Origin: Welwitschia mirabilis
Lineage: Eukaryota > Gnetophyta > Gnetopsida > Welwitschiales
DNA length: 24,326 nt
Assembly (NCBI GenBank): GCA_051453625.1
Contig: JBOZIK010000001.1
Coordinates: 225,278,023-225,302,348 of the forward strand
Direction: 5' to 3'
The notes beneath the pieces are model-generated. The model searched no databases, was not told the DNA's origin, and saw nothing but the letters and a program-made list of their open reading frames with translations. Positions within the stretch are counted from its first letter, which is position 1. Each line of letters starts with the position of its first letter. The translations under genes were made by a program, and so were the position numbers. Positions 10,660-20,932 of the stretch are shown piece by piece.

Positions 10660-11852
10660 TAATAAGAATAACCTAATCAGTTATAAGTATATAAGTTAAA
10701 GCACAAACAAAGGGGAGTCTTACCTCAGGAAACATATTTCTAGTGCTAGAAGAAATCTGATAGAGCTAGACGTCTCCAATGAAGACATAACTAAAATGAT
10801 TTTCCTTGAGAAATATGGTGAAAATAAGTCCTATAAACTTTTTGTAGGAGATAAATCCTGACAAGATCAAGCTTTTCTGTTAGTTGAAGGATCACAATTG
10901 ACTATTGACAAGAGACCAATTACTTAAACATGGCATTCAGATTGCTACTAATCATCTAGTATGTCAGTTAGATCAAGAATATGCATAATACTTATTTAAT
11001 TAGTGCAAATATTAGATTTAATCAAATCAATGATAAATTACTACAAAACTAGAAAAGTAATTGAGACATGCTTAAAGAATGGGATACGCTTTGACACTGT
11101 GGTAGATATGATGTACTCGTAATGATTTGATTTTTAGTAACACCCCTCTTCCATTTCCTATAAATACTACTAGGGTAATCAAATGGTACCATTGATAAAT
11201 TTGGGTAGATGGGTCATGCCAATGTTTGAACTACTAAATTTGAGCTTGTTTGAAGGATGCTCAACCCTCTGGGACAAGGTGCAGGCCTTGGGCTGAGAAG
11301 CACTTTTACACAAATTGAAAAGGGAGAGCGAGGCCGATACTACCCCATTTTACAGAAGATAGAGAGGGCACAAAACCATTTTCAGATGGATCCCAATTGA
11401 AGTTATAGAAGAATTCCTTTTCTACTTGCTAGAAATCCCCATGAAAGGGGAGAAAACTCGTTTCAACAATAAAGAGTAAAAGGGAGGCTTCCCACTTTTT
11501 CCTGGGACACGTCTCTAGGCTGTTAGGTGATTACATTAGCTGAAAGATACTTTTGCCCCCTTGATGTTTAGGTGTAGAGCTAGTAGATAGATACTTCATT
11601 TAGACTAGGTTTTGTTCGAAGCTTTCAGAATTGCATTTGGTCTTTCTCGAGGCCTTAGACCTAGGGAATCAAGTTAATTTACCCTATTTCTTCAACTAGA
11701 TGCTACGATAAAAGGATAGTATATAGTATTCAGGTCTTGTTATGGCCTTGTGGACAACCACAAGGGACCTGAGGATGAGGGAGGCTTCCTTCCCTCCCCC
11801 CTCGATAAAGGACTTTAGATGAGGCCCAACGACCTAGAGGAAAAAAGAAGAA
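10660..11852. other. No recognisable gene
   Basis: AT-rich to about 11180, then clearly higher GC to the gap at 11853. No long frame on either strand. The GC-richer part may be upstream sequence of the J-domain pseudogene. A small perfect hairpin lies at 11747-11764 (CTTGTGG arms, 4-nt loop). Confidence 0.5.
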
Positions 11853-11911
11853 NNNNNNNNNNNNNNNNNNNNNNNNNNNNNNNNNNNNNNNNNNNNNNNN
11901 NNNNNNNNNNN
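11853..11911. other. Assembly gap, 59 N
   Basis: Lies just before the J-domain pseudogene, so its 5' end may be hidden here. Confidence 0.99.
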
Positions 11912-11912
11912 A

Positions 11913-13547
11913 GACTCAGAGAGGGACGACTTCGCCCTCACCCCAAGAGACTCTTAAATATGGAGCGATTCCGCCCCTAGCATAGGAAGAGGGAAAACCC
12001 TAGCCCAAACCAGGCTAAGAGGAAACCCCCATCGAAGTGCAGGAAGAGGAGCATTCGCCTCGGAGCAAGGCTAGAAGGAACCCCCTCAGAAGGAGGCCAA
12101 TAGTCCCAAACACAGTAAGAGGATAGAATCTCAGTCCCATTTGGAATCCACCTGAAAAGAAAGAAATCAGGAAACTCATGAGGATCTTGACATGGACCAG
12201 GCNNNNNNNNNNNNNNNNNNNNNNNNNNNNNNNNNNNNNNNNNNNNNNNNNNNNNNNNNNNNNNNNNNNNNNNNNNNNNNNNNNNNNNNNNNNNNNNNNN
12301 NNNNNNNNNNNNNNNNNNNNNNNNNNNNNNNNNNNNNNNNNNNNNNNNNNNNNNNNNNNNNNNNNNNNNNNNNNNNNNNNNNNNNNNNNNNNNNNNNNNN
12401 NNNNNNNNNNNNNNNNNNNNNNNNNNNNNNNNNNNNNNNNNNNNNNNNNNNNNNNNNNNNNNNNNNNNNNNNNNNNNNNNNNNNNNNNNNNNNNNNNNNN
12501 NNNNNNNNNNNNNNNNNNNNNNNNNNNNNNNNNNNNNNNNNNNNNNNNNNNNNNNNNNNNNNNNNNNNNNNNNNNNNNNNNNNNNNNNNNNNNNNNNNNN
12601 NNNNNNNNNNNNNNNNNNNNNNNNNNNNNNNNNNNNNNNNNNNNNNNNNNNNNNNNNNNNNNNNNNNNNNNNNNNNNNNNNNNNNNNNNNNNNNNNNNNN
12701 NNNNNNNNNNNNNNNNNNNNNNNNNNNNNNNNNNNNNNNNNNNNNNNNNNNNNNNNNNNNNNNNNNNNNNNNNNNNNNNNNNNNNNNNNNNNNNNNNNNN
12801 NNNNNNNNNNNNNNNNNNNNNNNNNNNNNNNNNNNNNNNNNNNNNNNNNNNNNNNNNNNNNNNNNNNNNNNNNNNNNNNNNNNNNNNNNNNNNNNNNNNN
12901 NNNNNNNNNNNNNNNNNNNNNNNNNNNNNNNNNNNNNNNNNNNNNNNNNNNNNNNNNNNNNNNNNNNNNNNNNNNNNNNNNNNNNNNNNNNNNNNNNNNN
13001 NNNNNNNNNNNNNNNNNNNNNNNNNNNNNNNNNNNNNNNNNNNNNNNNNNNNNNNNNNNNNNNNNNNNNNNNNNNNNNNNNNNNNNNNNNNNNNNNNNNN
13101 NNNNNNNNNNNNNNNNNNNNNNNNNNNNNNNNNNNNNNNNNNNNNNNNNNNNNNNNNNNNNNNNNNNNNNNNNNNNNNNNNNNNCCCAAACACAGTAAGA
13201 GGATAGAATCTCAGTCCCATTTGGAATCCACCTTAAAAGAAAGAAATCAGGAAACTCATGAGGATATTGACATGGACCATGCTAGGAGAGAAGTCTTGTT
13301 GGCCACAATCCATGGGATAAAGAGATGCCTTTTCTTGACTCTTGGAATCTCACATAGATCTTTGTTGGATGTTATTAAATTCAGTTTTCGGAAGAAGGCT
13401 CTTAGACTTCATCCCGATAAGAACCAAGAAAGAGCAAAGGAATTTAAAGAGGTGAATCAAGCTTTCAAGGTTCTGGTAGATGAATTGGGACAATTTCTGG
13501 TTCAGCACAAACATAGCCACTTATTCCCCAACTACATGAGATATTAA
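11913..13547 (+). pseudogene. J-domain (DnaJ-like) protein pseudogene with an internal assembly gap
   Basis: One frame can be followed on both sides of the 982-N gap. From 11913 it encodes a polar, Arg/Ser/Glu-rich, probably disordered segment broken by TAA (about 11955), TAG (about 12075) and TGA (12153-12155). After the gap (from 13185) it is open to a stop at 13545-13547 and contains a near-complete J-domain: LGISHRSLLDVIKFSF, then RKKALRLHPDKN with the diagnostic HPD tripeptide, then FKEVNQAFKVL. J-domains stimulate Hsp70 ATPase activity through HPD. Here the J-domain is at the C-terminus, followed by only about 20 residues. The three stops in the first part and the absence of introns point to a processed or otherwise dead copy, but the gap prevents certainty. 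The exact family was not identified; auxilin is another class with a C-terminal J-domain but does not match well. Confidence 0.65.
12203..13184. other. Assembly gap, 982 N, with the same 98 bp on both sides
   Basis: 12105-12202 and 13185-13282 are 98-bp copies differing at three bases (12154/13234, 12186/13266, 12200/13280). The first copy ends and the second begins exactly at the gap. Either two contig ends overlap, or the two haplotypes were both kept. Confidence 0.95.
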
Positions 13548-13551
13548 TCAT

Positions 13552-13787
13552 ATGTTTCTTATAGTTCAAAGTGGTTTTTTCATAGCTATGTCACATTCTA
13601 TTTTAGTATTAGAAGCTGGGGAGTTTTCACCCCCGTTTTTGCTGTTAACATCTTATGCCTTGTTTCTAGTATGCTCATGTGAATTTTGTAGGCTAGTTTG
13701 TAATCCCTGGCATAAGGTGCTTTTGCCCCTCCTTGTAAGTACTACTCTTTTAATATAATGCTCGATTTCTTTTTCAAAAAAAGGACT
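13552..13787 (+). mobile_element. Retroposon-like 3' tail ending in a short poly(A)
   Basis: Downstream of the J-domain stop the plus strand is T-rich, passes TTTGTAATCCCTGG and TTTGCCCCTCC, then AATATAAT, and ends in an A7 run at about 13778. This resembles the 3' ends of plant LINEs or a processed transcript's 3' UTR. No target-site duplication was found next to it. A short open frame (13552-13758) shows no family features and is probably chance. Confidence 0.35.
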
Positions 13788-13789
13788 AT

Positions 13790-14740
13790 GTAAGTGAAAC
13801 ATGTTATTTGTAAGGCCTAGACCAAAATGCTAGAAAGAAGTTTCCGGACAATCAAAGTAAAAAGAAATATCATTTACACCGCACTTCTAAGTAGGCTACA
13901 AAAAATGCAAAACCTTAGAACTTAATAGCCCGTGTTAAAAATAACATTTGAAAAGTCCACACTACTTTAGGTTAAGCTTTGGAATTTAATTATCATAAAC
14001 ATATTCAATCAAATTTCAGAATGTCAATATCCCATTAAGAAAATATCTCTAATTTTTTATAAATAACTTTATTTAGCATGTGACAGGATCTTTCATATCA
14101 TCCACGTCACATGACAAGGAGATATTTATTCATGAGAAATTACATAATGTCACAGTAACATAGATCTCCCAATACAATTTTCTAAAAAATATTAAAAATT
14201 AAAAAAGGGTTTCTACAAAATGCATGAGCGTTCTTGTTAACCATGTCTTTGATGGGTGCCCATGTTCTGAAAACTTTGAACACAATTTCATGTTTTTCAG
14301 GACATTAGCAAGAGGTACCCCATCCCCCTGTCATGGGGTGCTGATGGAAAACGAAACATCACTGCACTGACCATCACTACATTCACCGATCATTTTCCTT
14401 TCAATTAAATTAAAAAAAGCAGAAGCTGCGGTAGATCTTGCAAATTTGGAAGTTAAAAGATGGGTTGATTGGTAGTGCAGGGTCCATCTGCATCTAATTA
14501 GAATAAGAAATTCTCAAAAGGGATGTGCAATGGAGTGTCGACCCAACAAGTAAATGAGTGAAGTGACATACAACAGCATCCGGTGGCAACGTCTTTAAGA
14601 CATGTGGCACTCGCAGCACAGAAATGCACTGGAAGGACACAGTAGCTCCTCCGGACCATTTGCAGAGAAGAATCTCGCTAATAAAATAAATAATGAAAAT
14701 TCTTCCTTGTCCTAATGATCTACCTGAATTTTCATAAAAT
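13790..14740. other. Intergenic DNA upstream of the O-fucosyltransferase-like gene
   Basis: No coding signal. It probably holds the distal promoter. A CACGTCA word occurs at about 14103-14109 (ABRE/G-box-like) and a 7-bp-arm hairpin at 14317-14339; neither is strong. Confidence 0.5.
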
Positions 14741-14746
14741 GTAAAT

Positions 14747-14752
14747 TGGGCC
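14747..14752 (+). promoter_or_regulatory. TGGGCC site II-like element upstream of the TATA box
   Basis: TGGGCC sits 25 bp before the candidate TATA box. In plants such site II elements (TGGGCC/T) bind TCP factors and mark many broadly expressed, growth-linked genes. One copy alone is weak evidence. Confidence 0.3.
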
Positions 14753-14776
14753 ATCAGAAATCTCAGCTGGGGTTTT

Positions 14777-14782
14777 TATAAA
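14777..14782 (+). promoter_or_regulatory. Probable TATA box of the O-fucosyltransferase-like gene
   Basis: TATAAA lies 120 bp before the start codon. Transcription starting about 30 bp downstream would leave a 5' leader of roughly 95 nt and exclude the ATG at 14790. A second AT-rich match at about 14862-14867 is only 35 bp before the start codon and is a poorer choice. Position and sequence are seen; use is inferred. Confidence 0.5.
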
Positions 14783-14901
14783 GGAGTGAATGTGGGTGGG
14801 GTTGGGTTGGTCGAAGCGGAGCCGATCAACACTATACTGGTTTGAATTTTTATTATTAATTTTATAAGGAGTTTAGGTTGTTGTTTAAGGTCGGACTGTC
14901 A

Positions 14902-17900
14902 ATGGCAGTGGCGGAGATGCAGAGAGGTGTGCAGTACAGAAACAGGGGAAAGAGCCGAAGCAGCTTGGCAGTGATGATGCTTCTTCGAATAATCTGGATT
15001 AGTGGCCTTCTCTCTGCAATCCTGGCTGCCCTTCTTTCAACCCAACTTTTCCCTGCCTTTCACTCGGTTTTCAAAGTGCGCAATCCTCCGTTCACTGATT
15101 TGTACAAATTTCAGCGTCAACATTTCTTCAAGGTAGCTTGTCTTTCTTCATCAAATTTCCTTTCATAGCGTATTTTAGTTCAAAAGAACTTACAGAATCT
15201 TGATTTTCCGTTAGCTTTTGTTGGTTCTGCCCTTTCCGCTTGTCGCTTTGTTTCTGTGTTGAGGTATTTTTAGGTTGAATTTGTTTTACAGGATATTATC
15301 CTTGGTTTAAGTTCCGATCTCGTAAGTTTCGTGTCTGGGAATGTCTATTTCTGCGTGTTTTTTGTGCAGTTCTTCTAAGTGACCGCCCTCAGTTAAACGC
15401 TTACACAACCGCCTCATGTTTGGCAAAGTTATTTGGCAAATCTTTGTTACTGCATTCTGTTGTGAAGGATAGGCTTTCTACTCTGTTGTTTCTATTGTTT
15501 TATTTTTCTTTGGGTTGTTGCTTTTTACTTGAAGAACCCTTTCACAGTTAAATACATCGTTTTCTCTCTTAGATCTTATCACTTTTTGTGCTTTTTGCAG
15601 CTGGTTTCTTAATTTGATTATATCTTTACTACTTTCCTACCCGATCCTTGATTTTCGTGTCTTACGTTAACTTCGACTCGGCGTTATGCCCTTTATTGCT
15701 ATTGGGTTCTTAACTGCTCATGTTAGATTAAGTTCTTAGCTGAATTGTTGTATTTTAACGAAGTTTTCAAGACCTCCTTTAGATCTTTGTAAAGTAGTCT
15801 GCATCTATTTAGTGCTTTTCTCATGGGCGTCTTTTAGTGGCAAAATCACAACAGAGCTATGTGGCTAAGCTGTTTAGGTCCCTCCTCTCGGTGATGTAAG
15901 ATAAGATTTATGAATATAGTTCTTGGAATTAAAAGATGAGGAATAAAGGTGGGTCTACTAAATATTCCACTACTCAAGGTTCTGGCAGCTGCTATTATCA
16001 CACACATACTGTATTAACTTAAGAATTGTATTAAAAAATAAGATCCTAGATCTTGATCAAAAAAAGCTTCTACTGTAACGGTTCCAGCTGTTTAATTCTT
16101 ATTCTCTCGCTCGAAGCTTACCATCCAGGCACAATATTTGGTTGTTTGTTACAGATATGGAATTCTATGTTTATTGAGGTTATTACATTCTATTCTCGAG
16201 AACAGTATAGATTGGTTTGTTTTTATTTTTCTTTTTTATCTTAGCATTTGAGACCTGTCTACATGATGTTTTCTCCCTATTTCTTTTATTCTCATAATGT
16301 AGGCATTTGTTTTTCCTGATAGTATTAGTTTCCTTGAGCTTTGTCGCAGAAGGAGGAGCTTGGAGTACAAATAGTTGACAAATCTGATAAAGAAGCAAGA
16401 GAATATGCACTGCAACTAGTTGATGAATCTAAAGAAACAAGAGAGTTTGAAGTTAAACTAGTTGATGGATCTGAAGAAACCAGAAGAGCTGAAATGCATA
16501 ACAACAGTGAATCTAATGCACCTAGCAATGCCTATCTGCCTCGAATACAGCCTGGAATATCTTCTATCTTACAGCAGGTCCCTTTTTCACCCCAGCATTC
16601 TTATTTTTGGGGAAGAAGGACTATAATAGACATGTTTAAATTATTATCTCCCTACAAAATGACTAGTTATCAGGAGGGATGGCCTTTATCCTAGCATCAA
16701 GTAAAATTTATTTTTCAGAATAGTGAGTTAAAGTAGTGCATCTTTGCATGTTTTCACTCCCCTAGACTTGACAGTTGAGTGATGCGGATGCATGGCTGGA
16801 AAACTCGAAGTTATGGAATCACCCACCAAGCCGAGGATTTAAGCCATGTGTGAAGCCAAGTGAATCATATGAGGGTGAAATTCTTGATGCCTGAACATCA
16901 TTCTTACCTTCACAGATGAAATCTTACAAAAACTTTTGATTCACTTAATTGCTTTTGTTTTCAGGCCCAGTCGAGTCTCAAGGCTATCTTTTGGTACACA
17001 CTAATGGGGGTCTGAATCAAATGCGAGCTGGGGTAAGTGAATTTTCTGTGATAATAATTCACAGAGCTTTCAGTTGTGCAATTCGCTTGCAAGGATGATA
17101 TGCATGCACAGAGTTCTCCTCCATTTCTTCCAAGCAGTGGTCCATATGTATGGTGATTTAATGTTGATGAGCTCAATGCAACTAGCACAGCAAAACGTGT
17201 CAGAATAGTGAAAACCTTCAGATCCTTAAACTTTAGCATGGAATGCTGGACTCTTAAAAATGGCCACATCGTTACTTTGACTATTATTGATTCTTATCAA
17301 TGCTTGCAGATATTGTACCTAGAGAAATTAACATGCCTTGTTAATTGATTTTTTAACACTATTAACCATCAAATGTATACATGTTTGGTTCTCTGCAAAG
17401 CAGATATGTGACATGGTTGCAGTTGCCCGAATCATCAATGCAACACTTGTCATTCCAGAGCTAGACAAAAGATCCTTTTGGCATGATAGTAGGTGAGAAG
17501 ACGATAATCTAAATCTACATAATCATGCTGTCTAGCATCTCATTCTTGTGGCTTGATATGATCTTACTATTATTATTTTGAAATGTTGCAGCAATTTCTC
17601 TGATGTCTTTGATGAGGATTATTTCATTAATGCTTTGGCAAATGATGTCAAAGTCATCAAGAAGCTTCCCAAGGATTTGGCTTCAGCCACGAGGGCTGTA
17701 AAACATTTCCGTAGCTGGTCTGGGGTTGAATACTATCGCGATGAGATAGCCTCATTATGGCAGGAATATAAAGTACTACTTTTATAGAAGAAGTTGGTGA
17801 AATTAATTTAGATTTTAGACAATGGTTCTAACTTTGAAACAGAGAATTTCTTCTAGTGACTTTATGCCTTTTGATCATTGAGAATTCTATTTCATATGGA

Positions 17901-19405
17901 ATTATGTTTTCAGATAATTCGAGCAGCGAAATCAGATTCTCGTCTTGCAAATAATAATCTACCCCCAGATATCCAGAAATTACGCTGTAGAGTACACTAT
18001 GATGCTTTGCGTTTTGCACCACACATTGAAGCAATGGGAAAGGTAGCTTAAAGTTTTCTTTCTTTCTTTCTTTTTTTTTGAATGGTTCTACATGGTAGTT
18101 TCTTTTAGTTCCCTAAATTCAATTTTATAAACTTTTTGAACACTGTTATTTTATCCAGTTGTTAGTTGAAAGGATGAGATCTTATGGTAATTACATTGCT
18201 TTACACCTGCGTTATGAGAAGGATATGCTGGCTTTCAGTGGTTGTACTTATGGTTTGACACCTTCTGAAGCTGATGAACTAACAACAATTAGGTGATTTT
18301 GCCTTTTAATTCTGTCACTAAATACTAGTTTGTATGATTAGATCCAGATATAAATGTTGCAGTAACATTGTGGAAGATTTTAACCCCTGCATTTGAACAG
18401 AGAGAACACTCCTTACTGGAAGGTGAAAGAGATCAATTCTACCGAACAACGGAATAAGGGTTTTTGCCCACTTACGCCGAAGGAAGTCGGAATTTTTCTT
18501 AGAGCCCTAGGTTATCCACCCAGCACGCCTATTTACATTGCCTCTGGGGAGATATATGGTGGTAATCGTAGCATGGCAGAACTTCAATCACTGTTTCCTA
18601 ATCTACTAAGAAAGGTGAAATTCTCTGAACCCTTGCTTTTTTATGTTTTTAATTGTTACATTTAGGTAAGAAAGAAATCTTTTAATATTCAGAGGATTGG
18701 AAACATAAATGGCCAAAGCTGAATTTGATCCTTTAGTGTGTGTTTAGAAACTGCATAAGGATTCTTACAATGTTAAGGCTTTTTATATGATAGGAGACTC
18801 TTGAACCTGAATCATTAATCCCCTTCATGCCTCATGCCACACAAATGGCTGCATTGGATTATATTGTATCTGTTGAGAGTGATGTATTTGTACCTACTTA
18901 TTCTGGAAATATGGCACGTGCTGTTGAAGGGCACCGGCGATATTTGGGTCATCGAAAAACCATAATTCCTGACAGGTGAATATTCATATTAGTTTGCATC
19001 AAATGAAGATTTGATTCAAGATAGCAGAATTGTCATTGGTGTTCATAATGTGGATTTTCATGTACTAGAAAGGCGCTTGTTTCATTGTTCAACAAGATAG
19101 ACCGGGGACAGCTTAGGCAAGCAAAACGCCTTTCTGCAATAATAACTGAAATACACAAGAGACGGTAGACATACTCTCTGGATTGTTTGTCATACATATT
19201 GTGTCTACACATGCGATGTGCAACTACATGAATTATTTTGTCATCCCTGTGTGATTTTGGCAGGCAAGGGTCACCTAGAAAGAGAAAGGGTCCACTTCCA
19301 GGAACAAAAGGAAGGGAAAGGTTTCGTACAGAGGAGGCCTTCTACACAAACCCTTTGCCAGATTGTATGTGTCAAAATGACACTGACTCTCTTGTTGAGT
19401 CTTAA
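14902..19405 (+). CDS. O-fucosyltransferase-like protein (GT106 family), 12 exons, complete
   Basis: Exons: 14902-15132, 16350-16577, 16775-16874, 16965-17032, 17404-17492, 17592-17772, 17914-18042, 18159-18292, 18401-18614, 18794-18975, 19069-19164, 19264-19405. Every intron is GT-AG and the frame is kept throughout, giving 1,794 nt and 597 residues ending in TAA. The start ATG gives a basic N-terminus (RNRGKSR) and one membrane segment at about residues 23-47, so a type II Golgi protein with the catalytic part in the lumen. Family signatures seen: GFKPCVKPS (exon 3), [10 protein letters not shown] (about 200-209), [14 protein letters not shown] (exon 5), HLRYEKD (358-364), [14 protein letters not shown] (exon 8), [11 protein letters not shown] (exon 10) and a Cys-containing tail, LPDCMC. 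The family builds or modifies wall polysaccharides or glycoproteins from GDP-fucose, or UDP-rhamnose in some members; the substrate here cannot be told. Residues 83-125 hold an unusual threefold repeat. No disabling change was found. Confidence 0.95.
15133..16349 (+). other. Long first intron (1,217 bp) of the O-fucosyltransferase-like gene
   Basis: This is much longer than the other ten introns (90-371 bp), is T-rich, and separates the membrane-anchor exon from the stem exon. The donor reads AAG|GTAGCT and the acceptor TTGTCGCAG. Short ORFs inside it show no family features. Long first introns in plants often carry expression-enhancing elements; none can be proven here. Confidence 0.8.
16365..16493 (+). 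repeat. Threefold in-frame repeat (45+42+42 bp) in exon 2
   Basis: Three consecutive units, 16365-16409, 16410-16451 and 16452-16493, encode variants of LVD-x-S-x-E-T-R-E-x-E (residues 83-97, 98-111 and 112-125). Shared codon strings such as CTAGTTGAT and AGAAACNAGA indicate DNA-level duplication rather than convergence. The segment is acidic, probably helical, and lies between the membrane anchor and the catalytic domain, so it would be part of the stem. The first unit is three bases longer. Confidence 0.85.
18054..18079. repeat. CTTT-rich simple repeat in intron 7
   Basis: A short pyrimidine tract made of CTTT units and a T run lies just after the exon 7 donor. It is a potential length-polymorphic marker and not a splice acceptor, since the true acceptor is 80 bp downstream. 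Confidence 0.7.
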
Positions 19406-19677
19406 CTTGCTGAAGGGAGATTTTCCTCATATCAATTCTCTTTGAATGGCTTAGCAATTGCTTGGGTGGATTCACTGGGATGACATCTCTGTTTTTGAGA
19501 TTGTTCAGGCTTCATTGCAGGTACAAATGAGCAGAAATGTGGTTTGATAGGGCTCTTGACTGGTATGTAAATTAAATGAGTTCTCTTGTGATCAATTACT
19601 CGCTTTAGTAGAGCCAATTAGAAACATAATAGAATGAAGGGAGTGTACAGTCATGCCACATATGCTATTTCAAATGG

Positions 19678-19683
19678 AATAAA
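19678..19683 (+). terminator. Candidate poly(A) signal AATAAA of the O-fucosyltransferase-like gene
   Basis: AATAAA lies 273 bp after the stop codon, in AT-rich DNA, a usual distance for a plant 3' UTR. Plant poly(A) signals are loose, so a nearby AAUAAA-like site (for example near 19855) could be used instead. Confidence 0.4.
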
Positions 19684-19689
19684 TGTGTA

Positions 19690-20932
19690 AGAGAGAATGC
19701 TTCCCTATTCTGACACAGGCACATTGAGTGACAAAGGCATACTCAAGATGTAAATATTATGCCTTTTTTGTTTTGTGTAACTTGCTTGTTCTCATTGAAA
19801 GGGAGGAGCAATATATACTTAAGAAGCTAGATTATTATGGTTTCTGAATGGAAATGAATAATTTGCTTTCATTTATAAGTGGAAGTGGTTATGTATTTGT
19901 CTCGTGATTTATCTCTGCTACCACGACATTATTTCTAGAAAAGGATCTATAGGCAGAAGATATGTCTTTCAGTTCCATGTATCGCTTTTGGTTCTAATTA
20001 TCTTTTAATCTCCTAAAAGCATCCTTTACTAGGTGTGGTGATTTTTCGATCCAAAACACTGCATCTTATATTTAAAACCACGACTGTTGAGAAATTTGTG
20101 TTGACGTCTGAGAGTCACATGTAGATGAGAGCCACAACTATTATGTCCAAATGGGGTTATGTATATTTTAATTTACCATCCAACAGTCAGTTTGCCATGT
20201 TTGGGATATGGATAATTGCAGGGACTCTAACTTCTTTTCATTTTCTGGTTCAGTTTGCCACAGACAGATGTTTGTTATCTTCAGTGTGTTCCATTTGTCA
20301 TGAAGTATTGTGAGTTCAATAATACCAGTCCTTAGGACAGCATGGGAGTTTCCTTGCTAAGTGTACTGTTGAAAAGAATCTTGCTTGGAAGTCGAATCTG
20401 CTTAGAACTACCATGTACCATGAGCATATGCAGCAGCCGAACACCTTCCATTGTTTTTCAACAGAAAAAATTTTGAGTGGTATGTTGAAAGAGCATTAGC
20501 CTTTACTCCTTTATGATTATCAGGTACATTTCCAAATGAAAATTATAAGTAAGTTTGATTGAAAGAGCACATTATTTCTGTCAATCAGAATTGTCATATT
20601 CATGCATACACTTCTTTTTGAAGCTTTTTCAGTCATTATGCTTAGCTTGAAATTTTATATCTAGAAGCTCTTCAACATTTTCTTAGTTCTAGAACGAGCA
20701 AGGTGTCCTGTTGGCGTTTTTGGACCTGTGAGGATGTTGGTTATGTGATTATTAAGTGGACTGGGATTGAGTACCATGGAAGACTGCAGCTTTTTTTGAA
20801 TTTTTGATTTAGGAGACGTCTCATTTCCTCTTGAACAGCATAAAACTTTTTTATCTTTACTGTTAAGAGTGTGAGTAAATGCAAATTAGCTTCCATTAAT
20901 GTATATTGATAATGTCATATCAAACCAGTTTC
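19690..20932. other. Intergenic DNA, no gene seen
   Basis: Lies between the poly(A) signal and the copia LTR. The open frame at 20125-20313 (+) has no recognisable features. Confidence 0.5.

Noticed and set aside
14317-14339. Hairpin with ACCCCAT/ATGGGGT arms
   Set aside because: Seven-base arms with a 9-nt loop are expected by chance in a window this size.
14494-14754. 86-codon minus-strand ORF upstream of the host gene
   Set aside because: No family features, overlaps the likely promoter, and its codon content is ordinary for chance.
16325-16528. 67-codon Ser-rich minus-strand ORF
   Set aside because: It is the antisense shadow of the repeated exon 2; its Ser richness comes from the repeat.
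20125-20313. 62-codon plus-strand ORF downstream of the host gene
   Set aside because: No family similarity recognised and no supporting splice or regulatory context.
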